Positions 36,894-44,698 of a DNA stretch of 64,000 bases are shown piece after piece. The notes under the pieces are model-generated. The model made no database searches and was not told the DNA's origin. It was given only the letters and a program-made list of their open reading frames with translations. The position numbers were made by a program, and so were the translations under genes. This DNA comes from Nonomuraea polychroma (GTDB lineage Bacteria > Actinomycetota > Actinomycetes > Streptosporangiales > Streptosporangiaceae), in the NCBI RefSeq assembly GCF_004011505.1, contig NZ_SAUN01000001.1:7653501-7717500 (forward strand), in the 5' to 3' direction. Numbering within the stretch: position 1 is the stretch's first letter; every line of letters starts with the position of its first letter.

Positions 36894-36940
36894 ACACCGC
36901 AGCGTAGTCGAACGGTCACTCGATTGACGACTACTTTACG

Positions 36941-38380
36941 TCACCACGCGGCCACATTGACCTTCCCGTCCGTCGTCAGCCGCACCTCCTCGCCCACCAA
37001 CTCCCGGCATTCGGCATCCGCCAGCAGCTCAGACCGCTCCACCACCGCATGCGCCCGCCCGCCACCCGGCAGATCCACCACGAGAACCCCCCTCTCGGCA
37101 CTCCCGTCCCGACCGTGCGCCACCGTGTACCCCGCGACCACGGCAGGCCCCTCGTAGGCGCCCACGATCGGCACCCCTTTGGCCACGAACACCGGCGCCG
37201 CATCCCCCAGCCGCCCGCCCGGCTCGCTCGACCACACCGCGTACGTGTGCTTGGTCAGGTGCATCCCCACCCCGGTCACCAGCCCGTGCCCCGACTGCGC
37301 CCGCAGCAGCCCCGCCATGGTGGCGGTCGAGTGCAGGACGTAGTCGCTGGCCGGCCCGCCCGCGTACGGCAGCCCGCCGGTCACCGTCAGCCCGCGCCGC
37401 TCCAGCGGATCGAGCCCGAGCGCGTCGCACGCCTGCCGCAGCGCGATCGCGAAACAGCTGTAGAGGTCGATCGCGTCCATGTCACCGAGCTCCAGCCCCG
37501 CCCGCTCGAAGGCGGCGGCGGCGACCCGCGGGATGGCCTGGGACGCGCCGAGCGCGGGCCGGGCGGCCACCTCCCACGTGTCCTCGCCGTACGCCCACCC
37601 CCGCAGGTACACCCGCTGCTCCGCGGGCACGCCGAGCCCGTCGGCCAGCCGCGTGCTCGCCAGGACGACGGCGGCCGCCTGGTCCACCTCCAGCACGGCC
37701 ACGGTGTTCCTGGTGTAGGGCCAGCCGACGAAACGATCGCCGGTCACGAGCTCCTCGGCGGTGCGGGCGGTCCTGCGCCACGCGTACGGGTTCGCGGCGG
37801 CCACCTCGGTCATCGGCGCCATCATCCGCGCCCGGTCGCGTATCTCCTCTTCGATGGACAGTCCGAGCGCCGCCCGCCGCGCCGTCTCCATGATCGCGTA
37901 CGTGTGCACCGGCAGGAACAGCCCGTGCGCCAGCTCCGCGGGATGCGGCGGGCGTTCCCACCCGTACGGGGGTTTGGGGTGGGCAGGGTGGCTCCACGGC
38001 ACGTGCTCGCCCGCCAGCCGGTACGCCCGCCGCGTGGCCAGCGCCTCGGCGCCCGCCACGAGCGCGGAGTCGAACTCCCCCGCCGCGATCCCGGCCGCCG
38101 CCGCGCCGACGAGCAGGTGCGGGGCCGTACCGCTGACCTTGGAGTACGCCCGGTGACGAGGCGCGGCGCCGAGGCGCTCGGCGAGCCGGCCGACCGGCGA
38201 GTCGTACTGCCAGGAGTCGGTGTAGACGATCTGGATCGAGTCGAGCCGCTCGACGGGGAGCCGGGCGTCGGCAGCGGCCTCACGGGCGACCTCCTCCCAC
38301 AGGGCAAGCGGTTCGGGGCCGGGCTGCTCGCGAATGGTGCGTTGCGCGATGCCGATGAGACAGGGGGTGCGCGGATCCAT
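36941..38380 (-). CDS. Thiolase-like (acetyl-CoA acetyltransferase family) protein without nucleophile Cys
   Basis: A 479-residue thiolase-fold protein starting MDPRTPCLIGIAQRT at ATG 38380. The first half has LVAGAEALATRRAY; the second has DAIDLYSCFAIALRQACDAL and TGGLPYAGGPASDYVLHSTATM, signatures of the SCP-x/nonspecific-lipid-transfer thiolase-like group. The position where thiolases carry the acylated Cys reads KVSGTAPHLLVGAAAAG, with no Cys. A C-terminal OB-like extension (about 400-479) follows. It may act with a separate partner in side-chain cleavage of sterols or in lipid aldol chemistry. The GAACAACATTC palindrome lies 16 bp upstream. Confidence 0.8.
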   Translation of the reverse strand: MDPRTPCLIGIAQRTIREQPGPEPLALWEEVAREAAADARLPVERLDSIQIVYTDSWQYDSPVGRLAERLGAAPRHRAYSKVSGTAPHLLVGAAAAGIAAGEFDSALVAGAEALATRRAYRLAGEHVPWSHPAHPKPPYGWERPPHPAELAHGLFLPVHTYAIMETARRAALGLSIEEEIRDRARMMAPMTEVAAANPYAWRRTARTAEELVTGDRFVGWPYTRNTVAVLEVDQAAAVVLASTRLADGLGVPAEQRVYLRGWAYGEDTWEVAARPALGASQAIPRVAAAAFERAGLELGDMDAIDLYSCFAIALRQACDALGLDPLERRGLTVTGGLPYAGGPASDYVLHSTATMAGLLRAQSGHGLVTGVGMHLTKHTYAVWSSEPGGRLGDAAPVFVAKGVPIVGAYEGPAVVAGYTVAHGRDGSAERGVLVVDLPGGGRAHAVVERSELLADAECRELVGEEVRLTTDGKVNVAAW

Positions 38381-38395
38381 GAGCCCATTCAACCA

Positions 38396-38406
38396 GAACA
38401 ACATTC
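38396..38406. promoter_or_regulatory. GAACAACATTC palindrome upstream of the thiolase-like gene
   Basis: Identical to the site at 12908-12918 and one base from the SDR site. It is nested in a longer imperfect inverted repeat, CAACC...GGTTG (38390-38411), and ends 16 bp from the start codon. Confidence 0.45.
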
Positions 38407-38664
38407 GGTTGGTAAGAAGTGGCTTTTGATAATTACCGTTGCCGCTGTTACGGGGGACAATTAAGCACCCCGGACGACCTGCGGAAATGCTTTCTCGTCA
38501 TACATGCGATTTCGCTATCTCTATAACGGAATGGAACCGGGCCATGCTTTTTCACGTCGTTTCCTGGCCGCCCGCTCGCGCCATTCATTAACGTTCCGAT
38601 CGTTTTCCTGGCCCACCGGGGCGCAGTACCCCGCTCTGGGCCGCCGAGAACTGAGAGGAGCTCC

Positions 38665-39786
38665 ATGTATTCCCGAGCAAGGCGCATCGCGATCCCGCTC
38701 GCCGGCCTGGTGGCCATCGGGCTGGCCGCGGGAATGGTCAGCGGCGCCGCGGCGAGCGCGACGGCACCCTCCGACGTCATCTCCAAGAACGCCGCCACCC
38801 CCGCCGAGCAGGCGATCCAGTTCTGGACGCCGGACCGCATCAAGCTGGCCACCGACCACAACGACGGCCTGGACCTGACGTCGAAGGGCGTCAAGGGCAG
38901 CAATGACACCCCCGACGGCCCGCCCGGCTCCGTGCCGCCGATCGGCGAGGAGAAGACGAAGGCCAAGAAGAGCAAGCACGTCAACCTGCCGAACACCGTC
39001 GGCCGCGTTTTCTTCACGCTGCCGAAGGCCGACCCGCGTAATCCGAAGAACTGGCGCTACTGCTCGGCCAGTTCGGTGCAGGGCAAGTACCGCAACCTCG
39101 TGGCGACCTCCGCCCACTGCGTGTACGACACCAGCAAGAACACCTTCTACGACAACTGGATCTTCATTCCTTCGTACTGGGACGGCGACAAGGTCTGGGA
39201 GGGCAAGGCCCCCTACGGCATTTACGCCGCCAAGACGTTCAACGCGCACGACGACTTCGTCGTGAAGGAGGACTACGACTTCGACTACGCGTTCGTCAAC
39301 GTCTACAACGGCATCAAGGTCAAGTGGGAGAAGGTCAACGGCCGGTGGCAGTGGACGGTCAAGAACGCCGGCCGGCTCGGTGACAACGTCGGCGGCCAGG
39401 GCTTCACCTGGAACCGGAGCACCAAGCTGAACGTGTTCTCCTTCGGCTACCCGGCGGGCGAGCACCCCGACGGCGACAAGCCGTACACCGGCCGCACGAT
39501 GAAGTTCTGCTACGGCAAGACCAAGCCGATGCCCGAGGCCAGGAAGTACAACCTGCAGGAGCACATCGGGTTCAAGTGCTCCTTCACCGCCGGAGCCAGC
39601 GGCGGACCGTTCCTCTACAACTACAAGAGCGCGTCGCGCACCGGCTACCTGGTCGGCGTGAACAGCGTCGCGTGGGACACCGACGGCAACGACCGTTACG
39701 ACCACATCTCGTCGCCTTACTTCAACGGCGACACGTACAAGGTCTACAAGGCCGCCGCCAACCGGTGGACCGGCAACATGCCGTGA
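38665..39786 (+). CDS. Secreted trypsin-like serine peptidase (copy 1)
   Basis: A 373-residue secreted protein. ATG 38665 follows GAGGAG. A signal peptide (about 1-33, ending GAAASA) precedes a pro-region with a conserved QFWTPDRIKLA segment. The chymotrypsin/V8-like domain has the triad His in TSAHCVYDT, Asp in FDYAFVNVYNG and Ser in AGASGGPFL. Two Cys pairs (WRYCSAS...HC and CYGK...FKC) should form disulfides. It is the first of three tandem paralogues and keeps all catalytic residues. The 258 bp upstream are AT-richer and hold no gene; they probably contain the promoter. Confidence 0.9.
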   Translation: MYSRARRIAIPLAGLVAIGLAAGMVSGAAASATAPSDVISKNAATPAEQAIQFWTPDRIKLATDHNDGLDLTSKGVKGSNDTPDGPPGSVPPIGEEKTKAKKSKHVNLPNTVGRVFFTLPKADPRNPKNWRYCSASSVQGKYRNLVATSAHCVYDTSKNTFYDNWIFIPSYWDGDKVWEGKAPYGIYAAKTFNAHDDFVVKEDYDFDYAFVNVYNGIKVKWEKVNGRWQWTVKNAGRLGDNVGGQGFTWNRSTKLNVFSFGYPAGEHPDGDKPYTGRTMKFCYGKTKPMPEARKYNLQEHIGFKCSFTAGASGGPFLYNYKSASRTGYLVGVNSVAWDTDGNDRYDHISSPYFNGDTYKVYKAAANRWTGNMP

Positions 39787-39801
39787 CGAGTTGGCACCCT
39801 G

Positions 39802-39832
39802 GGCCTCGGATCCCGTACGGGATCCGGGGCCT
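39802..39832 (+). terminator. Hairpin terminator after peptidase copy 1
   Basis: A GGATCCCGTACGGGATCC core palindrome extended by GGCC-type flanks gives a long stem, 16 bp after the stop and followed by CTTCCCCCTT. Confidence 0.6.
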
Positions 39833-40077
39833 TCCCCCTTCACCAGTTCTCCAGTTCACCGGTGAATGGCGCGCACAATTCAACTCCGCGCGCACCCTCG
39901 GTGACCTGCGGTGATGTCGATCTTTACTGATCGTTTGAGGGTATCCGGAGTAGTTGGCTGACGGTGCGCTTATAGTGCACAAGGGACCGTAGATCAGGTA
40001 ACGAATCTCTATCCGAGCTGCAATACCCTCTGCACATCTGGAAAAATCCACCCTTACGACCCTAAGAAAGGCGTTTG

Positions 40078-41178
40078 ATGATCTCCCGGGCCAGGCACGC
40101 GGCGGTGGCTGCACTGAGCAGCGCGCTGCTGATACTGCCTGCCTTCACGGGAGTCGCCCAGGCCGCACCCGCCGCCGTGGTCTCCACCGTCCCGCTGGCC
40201 AAGACCGCGGATGACGTCAAGAAGGTCGCCGAGTACTGGAAGCCCGAGACGCTCAAGAAGGCCGACAGCTACAGCCCCGCCACGCCCGGCGCCGCCGCCA
40301 CCCCGACCAGTTCGGCCGCCTCGGGCGCCGCCGGTCCCGCCGCGCCCGGCTCCACGGCCGCCAGGCGGATCTCGACCGCGCAGGCCGCCGCCCCCGCGAT
40401 GCCGCGCAAGAGCAAGGTCGCCAGCACCATGGGCAAGGTCTACTTCCGCTTCGGGGACAAGCAATATTGGTGCTCCGCCAGCGCGGTCGCCGCCAAGAAC
40501 CGCAGCGTGGTCTCCACCGCCGGGCATTGCGTGTACGACCCACGACAGGCCAAGCCGGCCGAATTCTGGATCTTCGTTCCCAACCCCGGTCCCAACGGCG
40601 AGACGCCGGCCGGCATCTACGTGGGCTCGTCGATCAGCATGCACGAGGACTGGGCGGGCAAGGGCGACTACGACTACGACTACGCGTTCGTGACCGTGCA
40701 CCGGGGCTTCACCTGGGCGGCCAAGAACGGCCAGTACGTGATGCAGGATGTGGGCAGGCTCCAGGACAACGTGGGCGGCCTGGGGCTCGAGCTGAACAAG
40801 AAGCCGGCCACGTACACGGTGTCCGCGTGGGGCTACCCGGCCGGCACCCAGCCGAACGGCACCAAGCCGTACGACGGCACGCAGCTGCGCGGGTGCCGCG
40901 AAGGCCCGACGCGCTGGACCGTGGCCCCCAGCCTCGACCTGCAGAAGGGCGTGCAGCTCCAAGCGTGCGACTTCAGCCCCGGCGCGAGCGGCGGCCCCTG
41001 GGTGATCGGCTACGACAAGGACCGCAGGATCGGCAGCCTCAACGGCGTCAACAGCCTGACCTGGAACCGGGACGCCAAGGATCTGTACGACGCGGTGTCA
41101 TCCCCGTACTTCGACAGCGTCACGGGTGAGGTCTACCGACGCGCCGCTTCACAGACCACTCCGGGAAATGTGACCTAA
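40078..41178 (+). CDS. Secreted trypsin-like serine peptidase (copy 2)
   Basis: A 366-residue paralogue, MISRARHAAVAALSSALLIL at the start, with signal peptide cleavage expected after GVAQA. The pro-region contains VAEYWKPETLKKAD and an Ala/Pro-rich linker (about 65-100). The domain carries triad His in TAGHCVYDP, Asp in YDYDYAFVTVH and Ser in PGASGGPWVI, so it should be active. ATG 40078 is preferred over TTG 40075. The 5' region 39900-40077 is AT-rich. Confidence 0.9.
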   Translation: MISRARHAAVAALSSALLILPAFTGVAQAAPAAVVSTVPLAKTADDVKKVAEYWKPETLKKADSYSPATPGAAATPTSSAASGAAGPAAPGSTAARRISTAQAAAPAMPRKSKVASTMGKVYFRFGDKQYWCSASAVAAKNRSVVSTAGHCVYDPRQAKPAEFWIFVPNPGPNGETPAGIYVGSSISMHEDWAGKGDYDYDYAFVTVHRGFTWAAKNGQYVMQDVGRLQDNVGGLGLELNKKPATYTVSAWGYPAGTQPNGTKPYDGTQLRGCREGPTRWTVAPSLDLQKGVQLQACDFSPGASGGPWVIGYDKDRRIGSLNGVNSLTWNRDAKDLYDAVSSPYFDSVTGEVYRRAASQTTPGNVT

Positions 41179-41386
41179 GTCATAAGCAACCGTCCGGTCA
41201 CTGCAAGCGATCAGCGCGGATCTTGATCTCGGAAAGGTCACGGCGACCGCTTGGGCGTTGACACGCCCGACCGGGAATTCACATTTCCTGAGTCAAACCT
41301 GTAAGTTCCAGGCTGACTGTTTACTCTCGCTTTGCTGAGTTGTGGGGTGCGAAAGGCGCCTCAGGTCAGCGCAACCTGGAGTTACC

Positions 41387-42550
41387 TTGAAGCGAATCCT
41401 TCTCCCCGCTGGTGGCGCCATTCTGGTCACCGGCCTGCTCGCGGCCGGCCTGACCGGAACCGCGCAGGCCGAGCCTGACGTCGCCCGTGACCCGATGGCC
41501 CGCAACACGTCCGAAGCCGCCTCCGTCGCCTCCTTCTGGCTGGCGTCGAACGGCGCCGCTCTTCGCGCCGCGACGCAGTACACCTGGGACTCGAACGAGG
41601 TGCGGAAGGTCGTTTCCAAGGGCGGCGCCGACCCCGACGGCCGGCCCGGCACCACGGCCCCCACCGGTGAGACGAAGTCCACCGGCCGCGCTCAGAACGT
41701 CAATCTGCCGAAGACCATCGGCAAGGTCTTCTTCGTCGACGCCGCCGGCAAGTTCCGCTGGTGCTCGGCCACCTCCATCCAGTCGAACTACCGCAACCTG
41801 GTCGCCACCGCCGGCCACTGCGTGTACGACACGGACAAGGACACGGCGCTCCTGGACAACTGGGTCTTCGTGCCCGGCTACTACCAGGGCAGGGCCCCCT
41901 GGGGCATCTACGTGGGCAAGCAGGCCTTCACCCACTACGACTTCGACGTCTACGAGGACTACGACCGCGACTACGCGTTCGTCACCGTCTACAACGGCAT
42001 CCTCTTCAACGGCGTCAAGCAGGTGGACCGCCGGGACTACCAGCGCTTCACCGGCCCCAAGCGCCGCTGGGGCGGCCACTACTACATCCTTCTGTCGAAG
42101 GACGCCGGGCGTCTGGGCGACAATGTCGGCGGCCAGGGCTTCGCCTGGAACCAGCCCACCGGCAAGCCGGTCCGCGCCTTCGGCTACCCGGCGGCCCCGC
42201 ACCCCGACGGCGACAAGCCGTACAGCGGCGTCACGCCGAAGCACTGCTACGGCACGACCACCGCCAAGATGGTCGGCGCCCCCTGGCTCAAGATCCAGGA
42301 GCACATCGGTCTCAAGTGCGCCGTGACCCCCGGTTACGACGGCGGCCCTTGGCTCATGAACTACAGCAACGGCAAGCGCCTGGGCTACGTCAACGGCGTG
42401 ACCAGCACGTTCGCCGACCAGGACGGGAACGACCGCGTGGACTACATCACGTCGCCGTACTTCGACGGCGAGACGGCCGCCGTGTACAACGCGGCCAAGA
42501 ACGTGTGGTCCGGCAAGATCGTCGGCCCGAACGGCGAACTGTACAAGTAA
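41387..42550 (+). CDS. Secreted trypsin-fold protein with Ser-to-Asp active site (copy 3, pseudoprotease)
   Basis: A 387-residue paralogue starting at TTG 41387 (LKRILLPAGG), with GGAG 6 nt upstream and a signal peptide ending GTAQA. The pro-region has VASFWLASNGAALRAAT. The fold is complete: His in TAGHCVYDT and Asp in YDRDYAFVTVYNG are kept. The nucleophile motif reads PGYDGGPWL: codon GAC (Asp) replaces Ser at about 42340. All Cys pairs are retained, so the protein should fold but not cleave peptide bonds by the usual mechanism. It may bind, inhibit or regulate its active neighbours. It is most similar to copy 4 at 62098. Confidence 0.9.
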   Translation: MKRILLPAGGAILVTGLLAAGLTGTAQAEPDVARDPMARNTSEAASVASFWLASNGAALRAATQYTWDSNEVRKVVSKGGADPDGRPGTTAPTGETKSTGRAQNVNLPKTIGKVFFVDAAGKFRWCSATSIQSNYRNLVATAGHCVYDTDKDTALLDNWVFVPGYYQGRAPWGIYVGKQAFTHYDFDVYEDYDRDYAFVTVYNGILFNGVKQVDRRDYQRFTGPKRRWGGHYYILLSKDAGRLGDNVGGQGFAWNQPTGKPVRAFGYPAAPHPDGDKPYSGVTPKHCYGTTTAKMVGAPWLKIQEHIGLKCAVTPGYDGGPWLMNYSNGKRLGYVNGVTSTFADQDGNDRVDYITSPYFDGETAAVYNAAKNVWSGKIVGPNGELYK

Positions 42551-42569
42551 GCCCTGCCAGGGGAAGAGG

Positions 42570-42600
42570 CGAGGGCCCGGCGGCACAGGCCGGGCCCTCG
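42570..42600 (+). terminator. Hairpin terminator after copy 3
   Basis: CGAGGGCCCGGC and GCCGGGCCCTCG form a perfect 12-bp stem with a 7-nt loop, followed by TCTTGG, 20 bp after the stop. Confidence 0.7.
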
Positions 42601-42681
42601 TCTTGGCTTCCCGCCCGCCGCAGCAAGGCCTTCCGCTCACGGGGCGCTTCGCGCCTTGAGGAGCTCCAGACAGCGCCTCCC

Positions 42682-42830
42682 AAGGGGGCTCCGCCCCCTT
42701 TCGAACCCCGACAAGCACCCACCCGTTGCCCGATTACCAAGTGGGCTGACGGGAGCCCACCCCGAGCGGGCCTCGCTATCGCTCGGACTGTTCTCATAGG
42801 GCTTCGCCCGGGCGAGGGGCTCCGCCCCTC
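42682..42830. repeat. Cluster of four short GC hairpins
   Basis: AAGGGGGC/GCCCCCTT with TCC loop (42682-42700), GTGGGCT/AGCCCAC (42741-42760), GGGCTTCGCCC (42799-42809) and GAGGGGC/GCCCCTC with TCC loop (42814-42830). They resemble the GGGGCTCCGCCCC intergenic repeats common in actinomycetes. They lie at the junction between the peptidase array and accessory DNA. Confidence 0.6.
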
Positions 42831-42877
42831 CCGCTCCCCGGGTGCAAGACCTGCTCGTTTACGGGCACACTAGAAGC

Positions 42878-43197
42878 ATGAACTCGCGACCCCGCTACGC
42901 CAGCCATCGCGTATACCTGGTGCCCTCCGACCTCGAGGAACTGATGGGGCCGGCCACCGGTGTCGTAGAGCACCAACTCGGTTGGACTGGTCAGAGCAGC
43001 GAGTTTACGACTTGTCGGACAGCAGCGACTTGGTTCTGATGTATGAACGCGTGATCCGCGAAGCGGCCCACTTTGACGACCTGCGAACGTACCTGAACCA
43101 CGAAACGCTGGTCCAGATCTGGCCTCGCCTTTACTTGCCGGTCGAGGCGAGGCAGGCGTGGGAAAGAAGCTTCCCAACGCTACGACGGGTCGCATAG
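42878..43197 (+). pseudogene. Frameshifted small protein of an AbiE-like pair
   Basis: Two frames join into one plausible protein. The first starts at ATG 42878 (MNSRPRYASHRVYLVPSDLE) and ends coherently near 42965. The second continues from about 42976 (PTRLDWSEQRVYDLSD, then MYERVIREA, DLRTYLNHETLVQIWPRLYL, ending SFPTLRRVA). One base must be gained or lost near 42965-42976. The pattern, with LDWS, YERVxREA and LWPxLxLP, is the small actinobacterial protein that usually precedes an AbiEii/AbiGii nucleotidyltransferase; a relic of such a gene follows 5 bp later. Confidence 0.55.
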
Positions 43198-43202
43198 CTT
43201 CA

Positions 43203-43331
43203 ATGGAGCCGTTGCACGAACTTGTCGCGCGGATCGGTCTCGCCGCGACAGGGCGATTCGGTTTCGCTCTCGCCGGTGTTGAGCATGGCTATGATGTAGG
43301 AGACTCTACAGATTGCGGTGGACTGATGTAG
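43203..43331 (+). pseudogene. N-terminal remnant of an AbiEii-type nucleotidyltransferase
   Basis: From ATG 43203 the 42-codon frame reads MEPLHELVARIGLAATGRFG then FALAGVEHGY before a TAG. This matches the usual opening of AbiEii/AbiGii nucleotidyltransferase toxins, which continue with a GGxAVxAHG nucleotide-binding motif; here the sequence breaks off at that point and runs into the operator of the next operon. The toxin is therefore dead. Confidence 0.5.
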
Positions 43332-43342
43332 AGTCGCCTACA
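43295..43342. promoter_or_regulatory. Twin operator of the three-gene operon
   Basis: TGTAGGAGACTCTACA (43295-43310) and TGTAGAGTCGCCTACA (43327-43342) are each imperfect palindromes and are reverse complements of each other at 15 of 16 positions, with 16 bp between. The second copy overlaps the ATG at 43342, so repressor binding would block both transcription and the start region. Confidence 0.6.
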
Positions 43343-43575
43343 TGGCAGACGAGCAGATCCGACCCGCTGTCGTAGACCTGGAAACCCTCGGCAAGATGCG
43401 CGCCGACGCCCTGCGCACCGCCCGGGAACTGACCGAACAGATCAGGCTCCGAATCATCGAAGAAGTGGCCAACGGTGGCAAGGAAGCCACCTTGGCCCGC
43501 CGCGCCGGGGTGGACCGAATGACGGTCCGAACCTGGCTTGGCAAGGGTCCCAACGCGAAGGGAACTGCAGCATGA
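43342..43575 (+). CDS. Small helix-turn-helix protein
   Basis: A 77-residue protein. A helical, charged N-terminal part (MRADALRTARELTEQIRLRI) is followed by a helix-turn-helix, GGKEATLARRAGVDRMTVRTW (46-66), at the C-terminus. It is probably the DNA-binding repressor of the operon, acting at the twin operator that overlaps its own start. Its stop overlaps the next gene by 4 bp. Confidence 0.68.
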   Translation: MADEQIRPAVVDLETLGKMRADALRTARELTEQIRLRIIEEVANGGKEATLARRAGVDRMTVRTWLGKGPNAKGTAA

Positions 43576-43892
43576 GCGCACAGCCACACGCCCCCGCCCC
43601 GCACACGCCGGACAAGACCTTCACCGGCGTTCGGACAGCCCTCTTCCATCCTGACGACATCGCTGAATTCGATGCCGAGTATGCCGAGCTGACCAGCACC
43701 CCTGTCGTGCCCATGGCTGCCCTGGACGAGTTCCTCGCTCGCTGGTGGCGTACAGCGATCGTGGCCAACCGTGACCGTGATGACTGGCACAGCGTCCTAG
43801 AGACTGTCGAGCGCCTGCGCAACGGCGAGCGGCCCACGGGACGCAACCTTGCCGACGTAGCGCGCGAGCGTGGTTACGAGGTTGCCGAGTAG
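43572..43892 (+). CDS. DUF6247 family protein
   Basis: A 106-residue acidic protein with RTALFHPDDIAEFDAEYAEL and a C-terminal LDEFLARWWRTAIVANRD segment, matching the actinobacterial DUF6247 group. These small proteins often precede a RelE/ParE-like gene and may serve as antitoxins. Its stop overlaps the GTG of the next gene by 1 bp. Confidence 0.7.
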   Translation: MSAQPHAPAPHTPDKTFTGVRTALFHPDDIAEFDAEYAELTSTPVVPMAALDEFLARWWRTAIVANRDRDDWHSVLETVERLRNGERPTGRNLADVARERGYEVAE

Positions 43893-44149
43893 TGGCCTTC
43901 ACGATCATCCTCGGAAGCAAGATCGCCGAGGAGCAGGTTGACAGCCTCACCGACAGCGAGTTCGCCGCGCTGATGGAGGTGTACGAAACGCTGCGATTGG
44001 TGCCCGAGAATGGCGAAAAGCTGAAGAGGGAGGCCCCGGACGGTTCGGCGATACGCATGATCACGCATCGGGGCATCGAGGTGATCTACCACATCGTCGG
44101 TCACGCCGTTGAGGTTGTGATCATTCGCGTCAACCGGTTCCCGACCTGA
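43892..44149 (+). CDS. RelE/ParE-like toxin candidate
   Basis: An 85-residue protein starting at GTG 43892. It ends with the strand pattern of RelE/ParE-fold proteins: LRLVPENGEKLKREAP, AIRMITHRGIEVIYHIVG, and AVEVVIIRVNRFP. RelE-type catalytic Arg/Lys residues are only partly recognisable. With the upstream DUF6247 and HTH genes it forms a three-gene toxin-antitoxin-like operon; the toxic activity is inferred. Confidence 0.62.
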   Translation: MAFTIILGSKIAEEQVDSLTDSEFAALMEVYETLRLVPENGEKLKREAPDGSAIRMITHRGIEVIYHIVGHAVEVVIIRVNRFPT

Positions 44150-44327
44150 GACGTGCCACGCCAGCAGCACATCCTGAAGATCAACGCTGCCTGACCGTGA
44201 CCGGATTGAAAGGTATAAGAGCTGCTCAACCTGATCTCCCGTATCGGCACCCTATTGCGGGCGCAGACAGCAGAGACACGGATCCCGTGCGTGCGAAGCT
44301 GGCGTCGTTGATATCGTCACCGCACCT

Positions 44328-44486
44328 CGAAGACCCGCATCGGCACCGCACCCCGCATCATGGCCAGCCTCCGCAACCTGGCCATCGCCTGGCCCGCCTG
44401 ATCGGCTGAACCAACATCGCCGCCGCCACCGACCACTACCGCAGCCACCCCGCCGACGGCCTTCAGCTACTCGGTCTTACAACATG
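44328..44486 (+). pseudogene. C-terminal relic of an ISAs1-type transposase
   Basis: Codons from about 44332 read KTRIGTAPRIMASLRNLAI; after a one-base loss near 44388 the next frame continues ARLIG, a TGA in place of Trp, then TNIAAATDHYRSHPADGLQ and LLGLTT before a stop. This is the usual C-terminus of ISAs1-family transposases. The rest of the gene is missing upstream, so it is a decayed fragment. Confidence 0.6.
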
Positions 44487-44698
44487 AGAACGCTTCGGCC
44501 CTGGGCCCGCGTGTGGACAACCCGGCGTATGAGATCACATACACCATCGAAGATCGCCTGCGTACGGCTGGCGGCGACGGAGGATCGCACTTACGACCCG
44601 ACTTTTATCACTCTGGCGTTCCTAGCCCGGCTGCAGAGCTGTGACCTGGGGTTTCAGTTCGCAAGGTGCGCATTAACGGGTCCTTCTAAGCTGTCGGC

